A stretch of DNA of 64,000 nt, taken from NCBI GenBank assembly GCA_021399435.1, contig JAJTUP010000015.1, positions 1,302,001-1,366,000 of the forward strand, written 5' to 3'. This document shows, in pieces, positions 11,465 to 23,247 of this stretch. A program made the translations under genes and the position numbers. The DNA is from Diaporthe sp. PMI_573. Taxonomy: Eukaryota > Ascomycota > Sordariomycetes > Diaporthales > Diaporthaceae. Within the stretch, counting starts at the first letter, position 1. Every line of letters begins with the position of its first letter. The notes under the pieces were generated by a model that had not been told where the DNA came from, did no database searches, and saw nothing but the letters and a program-made list of their open reading frames with translations.

Positions 11465-12668
11465 TTTGTGGATGTGTCTCTTTCTCTCTCCCCGTGAGGA
11501 GTTATGGCCGCCTGCTCTCAGGGCAGGTCACTTGCTACCCTTGTGTCAGTCAGTCCATCGTTGGATGTGTATATTGGTATATGTAGACGCCCAAATATTC
11601 GTACCACTATTGGCAATAGGCATGACCAAAGCTGAAAGAGTGTAGTTACCTCGTGCCGCCCTCCTGTTTTTGACTTCTGCCCACCAAATCTTGCCAGCCA
11701 TCAGACGGATCAACAGTAACATACCTTCGTAGAACCCTTATCAACCTGCGATTCTGGGAGCACATTAAGCGGTACCAGCGTCAGACGCCACTGCTCTGGG
11801 AGGCTCAACACCGCGGGCCCGCCCTCGCATAGAATCATACACCTGTGGACTTCCCGTTCCGGAGTCAAGGCAGGGCGCCAGGCCAGTACCTGGCAGAGTT
11901 TCACGGCGCCAGTTGGCATAAGAGCAATCCGGGAAAACTGATATATAAGCTACTAGCTTATTGGCTAGCTGAAGCCCGACGACACTTTGTGTCGGGATTC
12001 CAGTCCTCAGGCCACATGCCCCGCCCTTCATGAGTTCCAGTTAAGCATGGACAGGTGCGCACGTAGTAGATATGTACAACCATTTCCTTCCAAAACACGA
12101 CTCGTGGCCCCATAATGTACAACATCTTGGCTGATTATCCTCCTCTTTGAGACGTACAGCCACACTATCCGAGCAAATCCTCCAGATGTCGTGAAGCCAT
12201 CAAAAATCAACTCCACGTCTACCAGCCGACTGCTAGTAGCCTTGTCGGGCTCGAGCGATTTGTCCATCCCCGGAGCTGCTTGTCGGGGTTATCCTCTCCG
12301 AGCCTCTCCGAGCGTGTAAAGGGACATGTGTGCGTGCACTGTCCCGTCCAGATGCGTGTACTGTGCCTTGCGAGGTCGAATCGAGCTCGAACATTATAAT
12401 TGCATGAAACCAGAGGAGCAAGTAGAGCAACAAAAGAAAGCTTTTGTCATAGAACACCATCGAACGCCGCCGAAAAAGTGAAGGTGATGATATTTTGTCC
12501 GAACGCCGAAGGATGGTATTAAAGCCAGTATTGTGGGTAGGCGTGTCCGGGGGCGGGGTGAAAGAAGGGTATCTATCGTTAGAGCTCATGCCTGGTGGTT
12601 TTGCAACCACCTCCGACACACGGCTCAGCGCGCAGTGTAACCGGTTGAAGAATGGCGCCGCGAAAGTA
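11465..12668. other. Intergenic, convergent 3' regions
   Basis: Lies between the converging carboxylesterase and Mid2-like genes. An AT-rich patch at 11940-11975 contains short overlapping TAGCTTATTGGCTAGCT-type repeats. No ORF here looks coding. Confidence 0.5.
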
Positions 12669-14012
12669 TTAGAAGTTTTGGGAGATGCCAGCGCTCTGAT
12701 TCTGCGGGAAATGCGAGGGGTTCTCGATGCGCGTGTTTCGTCGTGCCGGGTTATCCCTAATAACAGGCTGACCACCAGGCGGGCTGTTGTAGGTACCATT
12801 CTCGGTGTAAGGGTCGTATTGCGCGTAGTACTGGTCTCCTCCATATGCCTGGCCGATTTCTCCGGACCCATCCGAAGGCGCGCCGGCACTGTAGGACGAG
12901 GACGCGTTTGACGGGCCTCGCCGCACGTTGCCTCCCCGATTGTTAGCCGTGGCCGGGCCCATAGCACCGAGAATTTCGCCTTCAGGAGATTGGTGACCAT
13001 CTTGCATCAGTGGCTCGCCGGGGTGAGTGGCCCGAGTCGGTGAATTACCGTCGGAGTAAGGTTGGTCCGAGTACGGGGTGTCGGAGACCATGCCGCCGGA
13101 CATAGTCGTCGAGGCCTTGCGGCCTGTCGAGCCGCCTAGCGTCGTCGATCCCCATCCGCGGTATCCCGACGAGGAATCCTCCTTCATTTCGTAGCCAGCG
13201 CCACCTCCGGAGCCAGGAATCGTGGGATCCGCGTTCGGGTTGTAGGTGTAGTCTTCAACCTCCTTCCTTCTCTCTTCTGCTGCCTCCTTGCGTGCCTTGC
13301 GCTTCCTCCACAGCCAAAGGCCCAGAGCGACGAGAATTGCCACGGCGGCGATAGGGACGACCACCGCAACGGCGATGGTCCCACCGGTGCCTATACCATT
13401 GCTGGAGTTGGACTCGCTGCTCTGTATTGATCCAGCAGTGGTCTCGGACGCCGATCCCGCGTTGGTTGGGGTTGGTGTGTTGACGATAGTCCTTGTGACG
13501 ACCTGAGTACTCGTAGTTCCGTCGGAGACTATAATTGAGGAAGATACCGAAGTTGCTGTCGTGGGGGTGAGGGTGGCGGATGTCGATGTCGAAGAAGTAG
13601 TAGTCTCAGACTCCGAAGTCGTGGTTGGCGTGGTCTCAGCAGATGTTAAGGTCGTAGGCTCTGCCGCTGTTGTCGGGGTTGTTGTTGTGGGCGCTGCAGT
13701 GGTTGTTTCTGAAGTGAGAGTAGTAGGTACCGGCTCTGAAGTTGCTGTTGTTGCCGTCTCCGCAGTACTAGCGGTAGTCTCCGAAGCTAAGGAGGTGGAG
13801 GTAGTGTCAGCAGGAGTACTTGTCAGCGTATCGGCCGGCGTGCTGGTCGGCGTCGTGGACGGCTCCGACGTCGCCGACGCAGTCGTAGCCGAGGAGACTG
13901 TCGCAGCAGTATCACCCGTACTTAGGGAGGTGGCATTGGTATTGCTCGCCGACATGATTAATAAGGGCTTGAACGTCAACTGGGTTGACGCAGGCCTAGA
14001 AGTGGGAGCCAT
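12669..14012 (-). CDS. Mid2-like Ser/Thr-rich single-pass membrane protein
   Basis: A single-exon gene of 447 residues. Residues about 20-205 are almost entirely Ser, Thr, Ala, Pro and Glu, a mucin-like ectodomain suited to heavy O-mannosylation. A transmembrane helix follows at about 212-235 (GGTIAVAVVVPIAAVAILVA), closed by the basic stop-transfer WRKRKARKEAAEERRKE, then a disordered, Gly/Ser/Tyr-rich cytoplasmic tail. This layout is that of Mid2/Wsc-type cell-wall stress sensors, which signal to Rho1 and the cell-wall integrity pathway; that role is inference. No N-terminal signal peptide is visible at this start (MAPTSRPASTQLTFKPLL), so either the protein uses its helix as a reverse signal-anchor or an upstream exon is missed. 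The start has a good context (CTAACATGG). Confidence 0.75.
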   Translation of the reverse strand: MAPTSRPASTQLTFKPLLIMSASNTNATSLSTGDTAATVSSATTASATSEPSTTPTSTPADTLTSTPADTTSTSLASETTASTAETATTATSEPVPTTLTSETTTAAPTTTTPTTAAEPTTLTSAETTPTTTSESETTTSSTSTSATLTPTTATSVSSSIIVSDGTTSTQVVTRTIVNTPTPTNAGSASETTAGSIQSSESNSSNGIGTGGTIAVAVVVPIAAVAILVALGLWLWRKRKARKEAAEERRKEVEDYTYNPNADPTIPGSGGGAGYEMKEDSSSGYRGWGSTTLGGSTGRKASTTMSGGMVSDTPYSDQPYSDGNSPTRATHPGEPLMQDGHQSPEGEILGAMGPATANNRGGNVRRGPSNASSSYSAGAPSDGSGEIGQAYGGDQYYAQYDPYTENGTYNSPPGGQPVIRDNPARRNTRIENPSHFPQNQSAGISQNF

Positions 14013-14710
14013 GTTAGCGATGCTGCGAGACGAAAGAATTCACGAGACATCATGGGATTCAGCGCTCGAGAGCAAATTGAGAAGAAGGCAAGATGAGGCA
14101 AGAGAAGATAAGGTAACGACCATGTTGCAGATCGACAGACAAAACAGTACTAAACAGAGAACAGGCGTGATCGATGATACAGATTGTTTGGACGACGCGC
14201 GAAGGGTGCACATGGTGAAGCAGAGCCGCGAGTGACAGCGCATTGCCAGGGTTGATCAGTGAGCGTACCTAAGTGACTGGGTTTGTCAGAGAATCGACTG
14301 CAGCGAGTCGACGGGACTGATGCAGGTCCCAAGTGAGACGTGGAGCCGGAGGAAGCTGGGGACTCGTTGTGGACGTGCGATAGTTTGCAGTGCGTCTCGC
14401 CGTGGTGGATGTGCAGCAGAAAGGGGGCGGGTTGACGCCGCAGGAAAAGGAACTGCTGGATGTGGCGGGACGAGAGAGTTGGGCGTCAAACAATGGCCGG
14501 CCACGCAAGATGGTCGGAGAACCAGTCGATTTGGGCTGGGCGGCTGAAGAGACGAGATAGACGCCCCAACCCCAGAACCCCGAGGAGAAAGCCTGCAGGG
14601 CGGAGATTGGCGGTCCAGAGCTTTGTGCCTGTCCTGTTGACTCGGGGACGCGGGACGCGGGTCTTCGGCTGGAATGCTCTTGATCGAAAGGCCCCAAAAG
14701 GTTGACGCGA

Positions 14711-14745
14711 CTCTCTCTGTCCCTCTCTCTCTCTCTCTCTCTCTG
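14711..14745. repeat. CT dinucleotide microsatellite
   Basis: A CT run of about 35 nt, interrupted once by GTCC. On the minus strand it is a GA tract about 700 bp upstream of the Mid2-like start codon. GA/CT tracts are common in fungal promoters. Confidence 0.85.
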
Positions 14746-15362
14746 TTGAAAGCAGTGTGAAATGTGTAACCTGGGTCGCAGTCGAGCGGAGAGGAATGGA
14801 AGGAATCTCCAGGACCAGGGGAACACGAGGAATTGATAGGCTTATTAGATGGGCGTGGTGGTGCCGGGTAGACGAGACAGGACAGACAAGCGTCCCGGTG
14901 GCCGGCTAAGCAGGTCGGCGGGCTTGACTGGCCTGGGGGGCCCTTTGGTGGCTTGGTGGTGTGGTGTGCTGAGTGGTGTCCCGCCCTTCCTTTCTGCAGT
15001 GGCAATCAATCCAATGCGCAGCCTCTCCAATTGCAGGCGAGTCCTTTTTGGTCTGGACTGCAGGGCAGGATCCTGATCGGTTGTTGGGGTCGGGAGTAGG
15101 GTGTTGCTTGTTCACACCCGTGTCTCCTGGCTCTTCTTTTCTGGGCGGCCCGTCGACTGCCAGATTCGAGATGCCGCAAAGCCAAATCTCCCAAATTTGT
15201 CCGAACTGAATGAACGGGTGAGGGTTGACGGTCAGTCAAGTCGGGTTTGGCGAGAGTGGAAAGTGGCTTGGGGGCTCTTTTTTGGCAACCTCTGCCAACG
15301 TTTTGGAACGTCTGGGAAGTTGGACCGGCGGAGCCAAGATGAGGTCAGGCCCAGAGGAGCAT

Positions 15363-15400
15363 GGCAGGGCAGGGGGCAGGGCAGGGCAGGGCAGGGCAGG
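15363..15400 (+). repeat. GGGCA tandem repeat, G-quadruplex-type tract
   Basis: Several GGGCA units in tandem, one expanded to GGGGGCA. With five or more G-triplets separated by two-base loops it satisfies the G3N1-7 quadruplex pattern. It lies about 1.35 kb upstream of the Mid2-like start codon. Confidence 0.8.
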
Positions 15401-18400
15401 TTGGCGCAGCGTCCAGTCCCGCTTTGGCTCTGCGGACTCGAGGAGGCCCAGCTGGGAGAAGGAAAAGGGCCGGGCAAGACCAGGAGAGGAAGAGTGCTTT
15501 AGCGTGTGTCGTATCGGGGGTGCTAGCGAGCAGCTCTGAGTGGCGGGATCCCCACAGCCCCTGGTCCTCGCTTCCCTTTCTCTTGTCACCTTTGTTACAA
15601 GTACTTGCCGTAGCTCCGTCTCACTGTGAGGTCACAGAGCCAGTACGGTCAACTGGCCCGAGGCTGTCTCGGTCCTCGTCCCCCGTCTTTCTTCGGATCG
15701 GCAGTGACGGCGGCCAAAAACCACACGGACGGCGCCCTTTCCCCTCCTCGTGTCTGCCGACGCACGCAGATCTTTTCGTTGTCGCTGTTTTCGGTTGTGT
15801 CGACGATGATGCGACTCACCTCCTTCCCGCTCCCTCGCACTGACAGGCCCAGGGCTGAGCTGGACAATAAAAACACTAGCTCTGCGATCGAGGCCAGGAC
15901 CGGGAGGGAGAGAGGTGCCCAGATTGCTGAGGGTCGGATTGCTGATTCATGTGTGTTCCTCAATTTCGCAGGTGGAGCTGAACACTTGCTTGATGCTGGC
16001 CTTGGCCTTGCACACTGACAATCCTGCTCTTCCTGTCTGTTCTGTTGCGTTTTCTTTGCCTGTCTGAGCACTGCAGTGCTTCGGGTGTCGTGTTGGATCT
16101 CGTTTTGTTCGTTCGTGTCCTGGTATGGCCGTAGTCCGACCGTGCTGATGTCCTGCTAAACAAGACACGGCAGTGAGGCTGTCGGCTCACCCGTCGACCT
16201 GGCGCTAAAGAGACGCCGGCTGTGAGAAAAACCGAAGCTTGAGGCGAAGCTCAGGTGCCGTCCTTCTTCAAGCTCGCCCAATCAATTGGGTCTTCTGTTG
16301 CTATTTGCGTCTGGAGGCCAATCTCGTGGTTGCAGGTTCTTTGGGCAGACTTTTGGCGATCGACCAAGAGGCCCTCTTTTTGTTTGTTCGTCCCCACTTC
16401 TTGGAAGACGTCAGATGAGCCGGTGTGCTCATCTACCGTCTAACGAGGACGGTGCGCTCCCAGAGTGCTGGATTGATACGGTTCGTGGGCGATTGGGGCG
16501 GTCGGGCAATCTCTGGTGGGTTACTGCTGCTGTCGTGATTGGAAATCTCGGTGCGAGTGGTCGAGACCGTAGAAGGATAATAGGTTACAGGTCAGCAAGA
16601 TCGACAATTGTGGCCCTGGCATAGTTCACACGATGTTGAGACTGGCCATGGCCGCCACCGAGGGCCCGGATACACATCAATGCCTTGTTCACCTATAGAG
16701 ACAGCACCTAAGCTTCGGCCGAGACCCTTCCTGATGCACTGCATGAACAATCGCCCTCATGCGGTGCTACAGCAAGGGCAGGCTCAACCCGATGCCACTT
16801 GATGACTACATGGGGTTTCGGCGTCTCCATCACGCATCGATAGGGGCTGGCTCAATCGTCGCCAAATGGTTCTTTTGGTACGGCGTGGCGTCTCCGTGAG
16901 CACATGCCACGCACGTCCCAGTCCACACAGAGACAACACTTGACAGAGACAACACTTGCAACCTGCCTGTACAGCGCACACGCAGGCCATCCCCCTGGTC
17001 TCACGTTCGATGGACCAGCCTCTCAGACGGCATAGCTGGGCACCATCATCACAGCAAGCACGCATCTCAGGGGGCGAAGGTGGGATGAAAAGCTACCCCG
17101 TAGTGCCCACACCACGAACAGAACATGTGTTGCTCACCCACTCAGCCACTGCCCACAGTATCACCGCAGCTTAGCCTACTGTAGATACCTACAGAGGTAT
17201 TCAGCCCTTCGGGCCGACCATCACACTCCCAGGATTCCATCATCTTATTAATCGTGTTTCCCACGGCTGATGGCTTCAGGGCAGGTTATCCCAGAATCAT
17301 CTCTCCCAGAGTCCAAAGTCAAAGTCGGCCACCACACAGTCGGCCACACCGTCCCACGTAAAAGAGGTCGAACTGCCAACAAAGACACGACAGTGTTGTG
17401 CCTTTGAGCTTCACTCACTCAGGGCCCTCGAGCCCTCGGCCCTTCTCCGCGCTCCCTTGTCTTCGATTGGCCCGGCGTGATTGCGTCCCTAAATTCTTCC
17501 AGGAGAGGAATCAACAGCGAAAGATGACGTTTCGCATTATCTCATCATCTATGTAGTCTAAGGCCAGAAAACCTGGGCCGGCTTTTCTAATTCCAAGGAT
17601 CTCGCACCCATTAACGCCGGATGTCTATAGCCCCCCAGGTCACTTCACGTCATAAGCCCAGGGTAAGGGCCGAGGTCGATCGTCGATAGGCCTGCTGCTT
17701 CGGGGGGTTCTGCCACCCCGCAAAACCGCTCAAATTGCAGAGAGACCTTGCCATGACTGCTGTATGTTTCTCAGCCGACATCATACTGTGACGGTAGACG
17801 GGGTTCTAGGACAGTACAGAAAGTAGCATTCAAGAGGGGCACGATTGTTGACGGGTGAATCCCAACCCTCTTTCAAGCGCACATGTGGCTAGTGTGCTAG
17901 TGGCCATTGGGGCTGATTTGATGGTGAACGTTGAATGGTTCGTTGGCACTCGGCGGGCTGCCTCACTAAGCGAAACAGAGTTTCAATGGCTGGGGGTGGC
18001 AGTAAGCCTGTAGTAACGTGTGATTGAGTGTTGAATATGGTGAGCATGGTTTCGCCGTGGCGTGTTCGCCGTCCAGTCAGAACGAGTCGCGGCTGAGAGC
18101 TGCATTCATTGAGCCCGGAACGCCAGAGCGGCTTGTGACAATCGATGGACGCTTTGTCGACGGCCTGCACGTGGCCGGCCTCGTAAGTCTTCCTCAAGGG
18201 AGCCTGGAGATCAGGGGACCGGGAGACCAGTGGATCAGTGGATCAGTGGAAGAGACGCGCGGATGTCTTCAGAAATCTTTTCTACCATTGTTAAGAATTA
18301 TATAAAATACAGGAATTTCCCTAGATACACTCCTCTATTGATGCAGTTCGTGCCAGGTAAGGCTAGCCAGGTCATGACAGGGCTGTAGCCGTCTCTACCC

Positions 18401-18692
18401 GCGGGTAGCAGCAGACATTAACCACTAGGTTGTCCAGCAAGATAATTGTCGCTTCGAAGGGGGCGGGAAACAGCCCTCGCAAGAAGATATCGAACAAAAT
18501 GTCAATCCAAATCATCAACTCCGTTGAACCCGGGCCAGTTTATATGGTCTGGCCCCATGCTTTGATTCGCCAGTGCTGCCATTTCGCCACGCCATAAAAC
18601 ACCTAGTTCCGTTGTCAAGCAGTTTATATGATCCCCTCACGAGTCCAGGTTGTGCAATATGTACAATCAACCGTCCGCATGGGGTTGCCTGT

Positions 18693-21035
18693 TTAAGGGC
18701 CCTTCTTCGTGTCTACACCACCAATGTTCCACGACGGTTTCAGTGACTCCATTGCTGCGTCCTGGGTAAAGATGACGTCTCCGGGCAGACGGCTGACACG
18801 GCCGGCGCCGCTGCGCATAGCATAGCTGGCTGCTTGTGACACACCGCTGCGGTTGGACCGGATGGAGCCCGCGTCACTCATCGAGTCGGGGTCCTTGAAC
18901 TTCCGTGGTGGAGCAAAGTCAAGACCAGTAAACGTGCTCGACTTCCGCAGGACGTGACTGTTTCCGAACTGTTAGCACATTGCACGTGAGCGGAGGGCGG
19001 GGAAGACTCGGTACTTACGGGCTAGGGAGAGCAGCCATCTCATCGAAGGTGCTCACTAGTGGTGAAGCAACGGGAACCTTGGGTGCGTACTGGCGACGCT
19101 CGCCAAGAGGGCTTTGGGACCTTCCGGCCGCGCGTCCGCTAAACGACTCTGGGGGAGCGAAGTCGGCCGCGTTGATGAGGGAGAAGTGGTCGTCCGTGAG
19201 CTTGGAAGGAGTAGGCAAGGTGTTCAGGGCGGCAGGGGGCGGCATGGGCTTCCGGGGCCTTGCGGACATGGCGGACCCGGAGCGAGGGGCGCGGGCCGAG
19301 GCAGAGGAGTCAGGTCGCGGGCCAAAGGACATAGCAGAGCCGGCACGTGGCATGCTCATGCCGCTGATGGAGCCTCCGTGGGGGCGGCCGCGGAATGGCC
19401 CTCTGGGTCCGGGCGATCCCGGACCCCTTGGTCCAGGGCCGCGAGGACCAGGCCCACGCGGACCGGGGAAGCGGGATCCAGATGGAGGAGGCGTCATCGC
19501 ACGACGGCCAACGGGCTGCGCGTAGGGCATGATGAACTGGTTCGAATCAGGATCGAAGTAGGCGCCGTCTCCAAGCTGGTTTCCGCCAGCCGCGGCGTAC
19601 TGTGTTTGTCTGTTGGGGTCCTTGTCCTCGAAGTATTCCTTGTAGAAGGATCGAATGCGATTAGCCCGCGTCTCTGGGTCCTCAGACTCGATCACCTCAT
19701 CTGGCGGGAGAGGGCGGAATCCAATCGACAAGCGGTTCTTGTTCTGGACGGGAACACCAAGAGCACTCTCACGAACACGTCCACGCCCACGCTCCTCCTC
19801 ATCTTGTTGTGGCTCCTCAATCGCCGGGGGGAAGCTGTAGTCTGCATAGTCGTCGGTATACTCGATCGCCGCAGACACACTTTGGTGACCAGGACCCGCA
19901 TTGACGGCGACCTCGGCGAACGGAGAGTTTTGCTTGGGGGCTTGGGGGCCGTTCAACACGCCGAGGCCGAGGGTGCTGTCCGTGGTTGACCGAATGGCGA
20001 GCTCATCAACCGATTCCTTGCTGGTGTGGTTTGAGAAGTCGGGCATGTTCAATTCCTTCGGTGGCTCAGGAGCACCCCTCTGTGCCACTGGAGCGGGTTG
20101 CTGGATTTCGGGGATGATAGGGGCGGGAGAAGAAGCATCGTGATGCGGCATAGGCTCATGCTCCGGGACGGTCGGCTCCTTCCCGGGAGCCGATGGTACG
20201 AGTTCGGAGGCCGGAGACTCAACAGCAGTCACTGACGACGATGCACTGGGTGTCAGAGGAGAGGGCGACTTGGGGTATGAGTTCTGTCGCAGAGGAGTGG
20301 GCTGTGGGTAGCCGGGGGACTTCGGATAGGCGTAGGACTGGCGAGACACGCGCTTTGTCGAGGATGTCATGACGGAGGGCGTGGATCGGCCGGACTTTTC
20401 GAGGGAGCGTATGGAACCTGTCTCGCTCATGTATGTAGCGATCGGTCGGTATGGGTCGTCGGGTTGGTGCAGCGTCTTGGCGAGGGAGTTCATCGACTCT
20501 CGCGAGCCTTGGACGTTCTCAGGTAGCAGGTAAGGGCTCGACAGGTTCATGTCCAGTGATAGACCACGGGTCTTCTTCGACTTCTCACCACCGAGACCCA
20601 GAGCACTCTTGCGCTTCGACTTGGAACTGCCACCATCTCCCGCACCGAAGTCCAATGATTTGTGAGCCTCATTGGCATCCTCCATTGCCTGGCGCTTAAC
20701 ATTCCTGCGGTGGAAGTAGAAGAGAACACATGCAAACACAACCACCACCGGAACCCTGTGTACCATTAGCATGCCACACTGTCAAGCCACGGTGGATTCA
20801 AGACTCACAAGACACCGACGGTGATTTGCGTCGACACGTTCAAGTTGGTGGGCTTCTCGCAAGTGTTAGACGATGCGCTCTCGGTGCAGTCCGAGGAGCT
20901 TGACGATCGGCCAACGACACGACTGGGAACGACGTTCCAAGCTCTTCTGACGGTCTCTTGCTCGGGCTGCATGGCGACACTCCTCCGGATGGGAACTCTG
21001 GGCCCCAGGTGGTGGGCGTAGTTCATTCCGTCCAT
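18693..21035 (-). CDS. Single-pass membrane protein with proline-rich tail
   Basis: I do not recognise a named family; it looks like a conserved fungal hypothetical. Exons are 21035-20809, 20755-19019 and 18957-18693, giving 742 residues. A short N-terminal domain with two Cys (SSSDCTESASSNTCEKP) precedes one transmembrane helix at about residues 70-90 (ITVGVLVPVVVVFACVLFYF), which is split by intron 1, then HRRNVKRQ. No signal peptide is evident. The long cytoplasmic part has well-formed short motifs (SLDMNLSSPYLLPENVQGS, RANRIRSFYKEYFEDKDP) in a Ser/Pro-rich background, and a collagen-like (GPRGP)n run at about 19385-19480. Intron 2 must use the acceptor at 18958-18960: the CAG nearer the branch site would break the frame. 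A scaffold or polarity role is only a guess. Confidence 0.75.
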
Positions 21036-23247
21036 ATTTGCGCTTTAAACCACCAGCTCTGCAGGACTTTCAAATCGTTTCGATTTGCTGGGCACGTTGC
21101 TGTTTGTTTGCGGCCGAGTCCACACAGGAAGAACAGGTTCACAGTCCTGGCAGAAGACAATCGATCCTACAGGAATTAAGGCTTTGCCGTCGAGATCGTG
21201 GATCCGGTAGAGCGGCTCGGGTGCAATGTTGATAGAAGGACTGGCTGGCTTGCAGGATAGGGAATGAGGCAATCGACAAACTCCAGATGCCTTGGGTTCG
21301 AGAAGGAGCGGATGTTCAAAAAAAGACAGAACGACTATATAAAAATGAGTGACTTAAGGACTGAGGACCGCTCGTAACGAATGTGCGACCTGCTGGCAGG
21401 CTTGGTGAGGCGGAGGACGACGACTATGAGGTTGCTGCAAGCATCGAAGTCCTCTCGGTGAAGCTTCACGCCAAGGCAGGGTCGAGGGTGAGAAGAGGAG
21501 TGGGATCCTGATGAGGAGCAGGAAAGAGAGACAAAACAGTGATCGACCCGGCGGCAGAAGAGGAAGCGGCTCGAAGAAGAGCGGCCCAGACCCAGGGTCA
21601 ATACACACAGCACCCACCGGCAACACCCAAGATAGAGCGGGTCGGGGAAATGAGAAGGAGACCGGGGGACGGGGGCTCTGCGCAGCGGTATCGTCAAATG
21701 TTCATCCAATCTGTGGCCAGGGGCCCCTGAGCGTTTGCGGGACGGGCAAATCAGAGGGCTGATGTGCCTTGCATCCCAGGGACAGGGGCGTGCGGAGCTG
21801 AGCCAAACACCTGCACAAGTGCTGCACAAGTCAACGAAACGCACAATTGCGAGCGTTTAATCTCGCCTGTAGATTAGCGTCGGTGCTTTCCTTGCACCAG
21901 GGGACATCACCGAACCCATCCACTTCCAAATAAAATCCAAGTGGGCTGCCGAGATTATGTGGATCGGCACCTCTCAGGGGGTTGCACCTGGGAGGTGACT
22001 GACGTTCTCTATTAATTGTCGCAGCAGCTGAAGAAGCAGCTGCCACATCTGCTGGAGAGGCTTGCAGCTCGGCCATCCCAGCAGCCCAGCAGATTGGGTG
22101 AGCCGTTGGAACCAGAGGGTGGCCTCTGTCGACCTGGTGTCTTTGTCGAGCCCGACCATTGGGAGACTATGAGGTCTGCTGCTTGACGACAGGTAATCAA
22201 GCCACTGCGAAGCATTTGCTTCTTCTCGATTAAGGGGCCAGTGACGCCGATCTCTGCATCCCAAAGCTTCTTCGGCTGAGTCAGAAGCTTCCTGGCAGCC
22301 TGTTTTGCCCAGCACTGCAGCTGGTAACACTTCGGCGCACTCCTGTTTGCGGCGGGCGGGCGGGCTGGGTGCGAGGAGCCCATGCTTGCCGTGCAACAAA
22401 ACCTGGCCCTGACCCCAATGCAACTGCACGTCCGGCAGTGTGATAAACAGGGCCATCGTCAGGGGCAGCGTTCGAGAACCAAGTGCTTGCGGTGATTTCT
22501 GCGCAATGGAGAGCCTGTGGAGATCAGGCTAGTCGAGCCAAAAAGCAACGTCGGTTTGGGACCCGTATTCCCAGTTAGCTCGTGTAACCTAACGGAAGGA
22601 AGAAGGAAGACCCAGCGGGCCCAGGTACCCTGGTACCGTCCCGGCTACACGAATTAGCCTCACATTTGCTCCCAATCCAAGCCTGCGCGTCATTGGGTCC
22701 TTGATATTATCATATCTATGCTTCCTTCATATAGATATGCTCTTGCAGACGCGAGACACAATCTCGCTGGAGGTTATATTCCCGTAGTGCAAGGGCCTGG
22801 CCTGCTTGTCGCCTCAGTAGATGATGAATCCGTCGAGCTCATCTGTTCGTGGGCCTGGCCAGGCCCAGGGCTCCCAAGCGTTCGCGTATGGCCTGTCCTT
22901 TTGCACTGTTTCTTGTGCAATCACCTCCTCCTGGTCAAATATCTGAAAGAAGTCTGTATCTTGTAAAAAAAGGCTGCCAAATAGTACCTTGACTCGATTT
23001 CCTTATCACATGCAGAGGTTTTCCCACAGCAGGTCATGAGATAGGAGGTCATTCTACAGGAGGGTATCCCATAGGAGGGCATCCCATAGGAGGTCATCCT
23101 ATCGAAGACTATCCTACAGGAGACTGGGCGGTGATCAATAACCGAGTGGCTCACCAAGTCGACGCTGTGGCCGCGTAGCAGACACCTGAGCAGAGCTCGT
23201 GGCAATTGGTAGGCCGGGCTGATTGATTCGTTGGTGATGAATTGAAT
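21036..23247. other. Intergenic region with minisatellite array
   Basis: No gene that I can support. The left part holds the promoter of the membrane-protein gene. The right part holds a 15-nt-period array (23026-23125) just downstream of the helicase stop codon. Confidence 0.5.
23026..23125 (+). repeat. 15-nt minisatellite array A (ATAGGAGGTCATCCC type)
   Basis: Six consecutive 15-nt units in exact register begin at 23026, 23041, 23056, 23071, 23086 and 23101, then a partial seventh. Examples are ATAGGAGGTCATTCT, ACAGGAGGGTATCCC and ATAGGAGGGCATCCC. Consensus is AYAGGAGGNYATCCY. Related arrays occur elsewhere in this window. Confidence 0.85.

Larger units (their letters stand above)
14013..18692. 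other. 4.7 kb stretch without a recognisable gene
   Basis: No reading frame here has coding-like composition, family similarity or a plausible splice pattern. It contains a CT microsatellite (14711-14745), a G-rich tandem tract (15363-15400), a direct duplication of a 16-mer (16927-16942 and 16943-16958, ACAGAGACAACACTTG) and a short GTGGATCA repeat near 18230-18250. The minus-strand Mid2-like gene starts at its left edge, so part of it could be a long promoter or 5' leader. A non-coding RNA gene cannot be excluded. Confidence 0.5.

Noticed and set aside
14286..15005. 239-codon minus-strand ORF upstream of the Mid2-like gene
   Set aside because: Pro/Ser-rich translation of a pyrimidine-rich leader with a microsatellite inside; no domain or splice support.
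19114..19989. 291-codon plus-strand ORF over the proline-rich membrane protein
   Set aside because: Arg/Gly-rich antisense of the GPRGP repeat region; no domain.
21974..22456. 160-codon minus-strand ORF in the 21-23 kb spacer
   Set aside because: No domain, no splice support, and overlapping ORFs of equal length in other frames.
23026..23125. CRISPR-like array
   Set aside because: The 15-nt units are contiguous with no unique spacers and the genome is fungal; it is a minisatellite.
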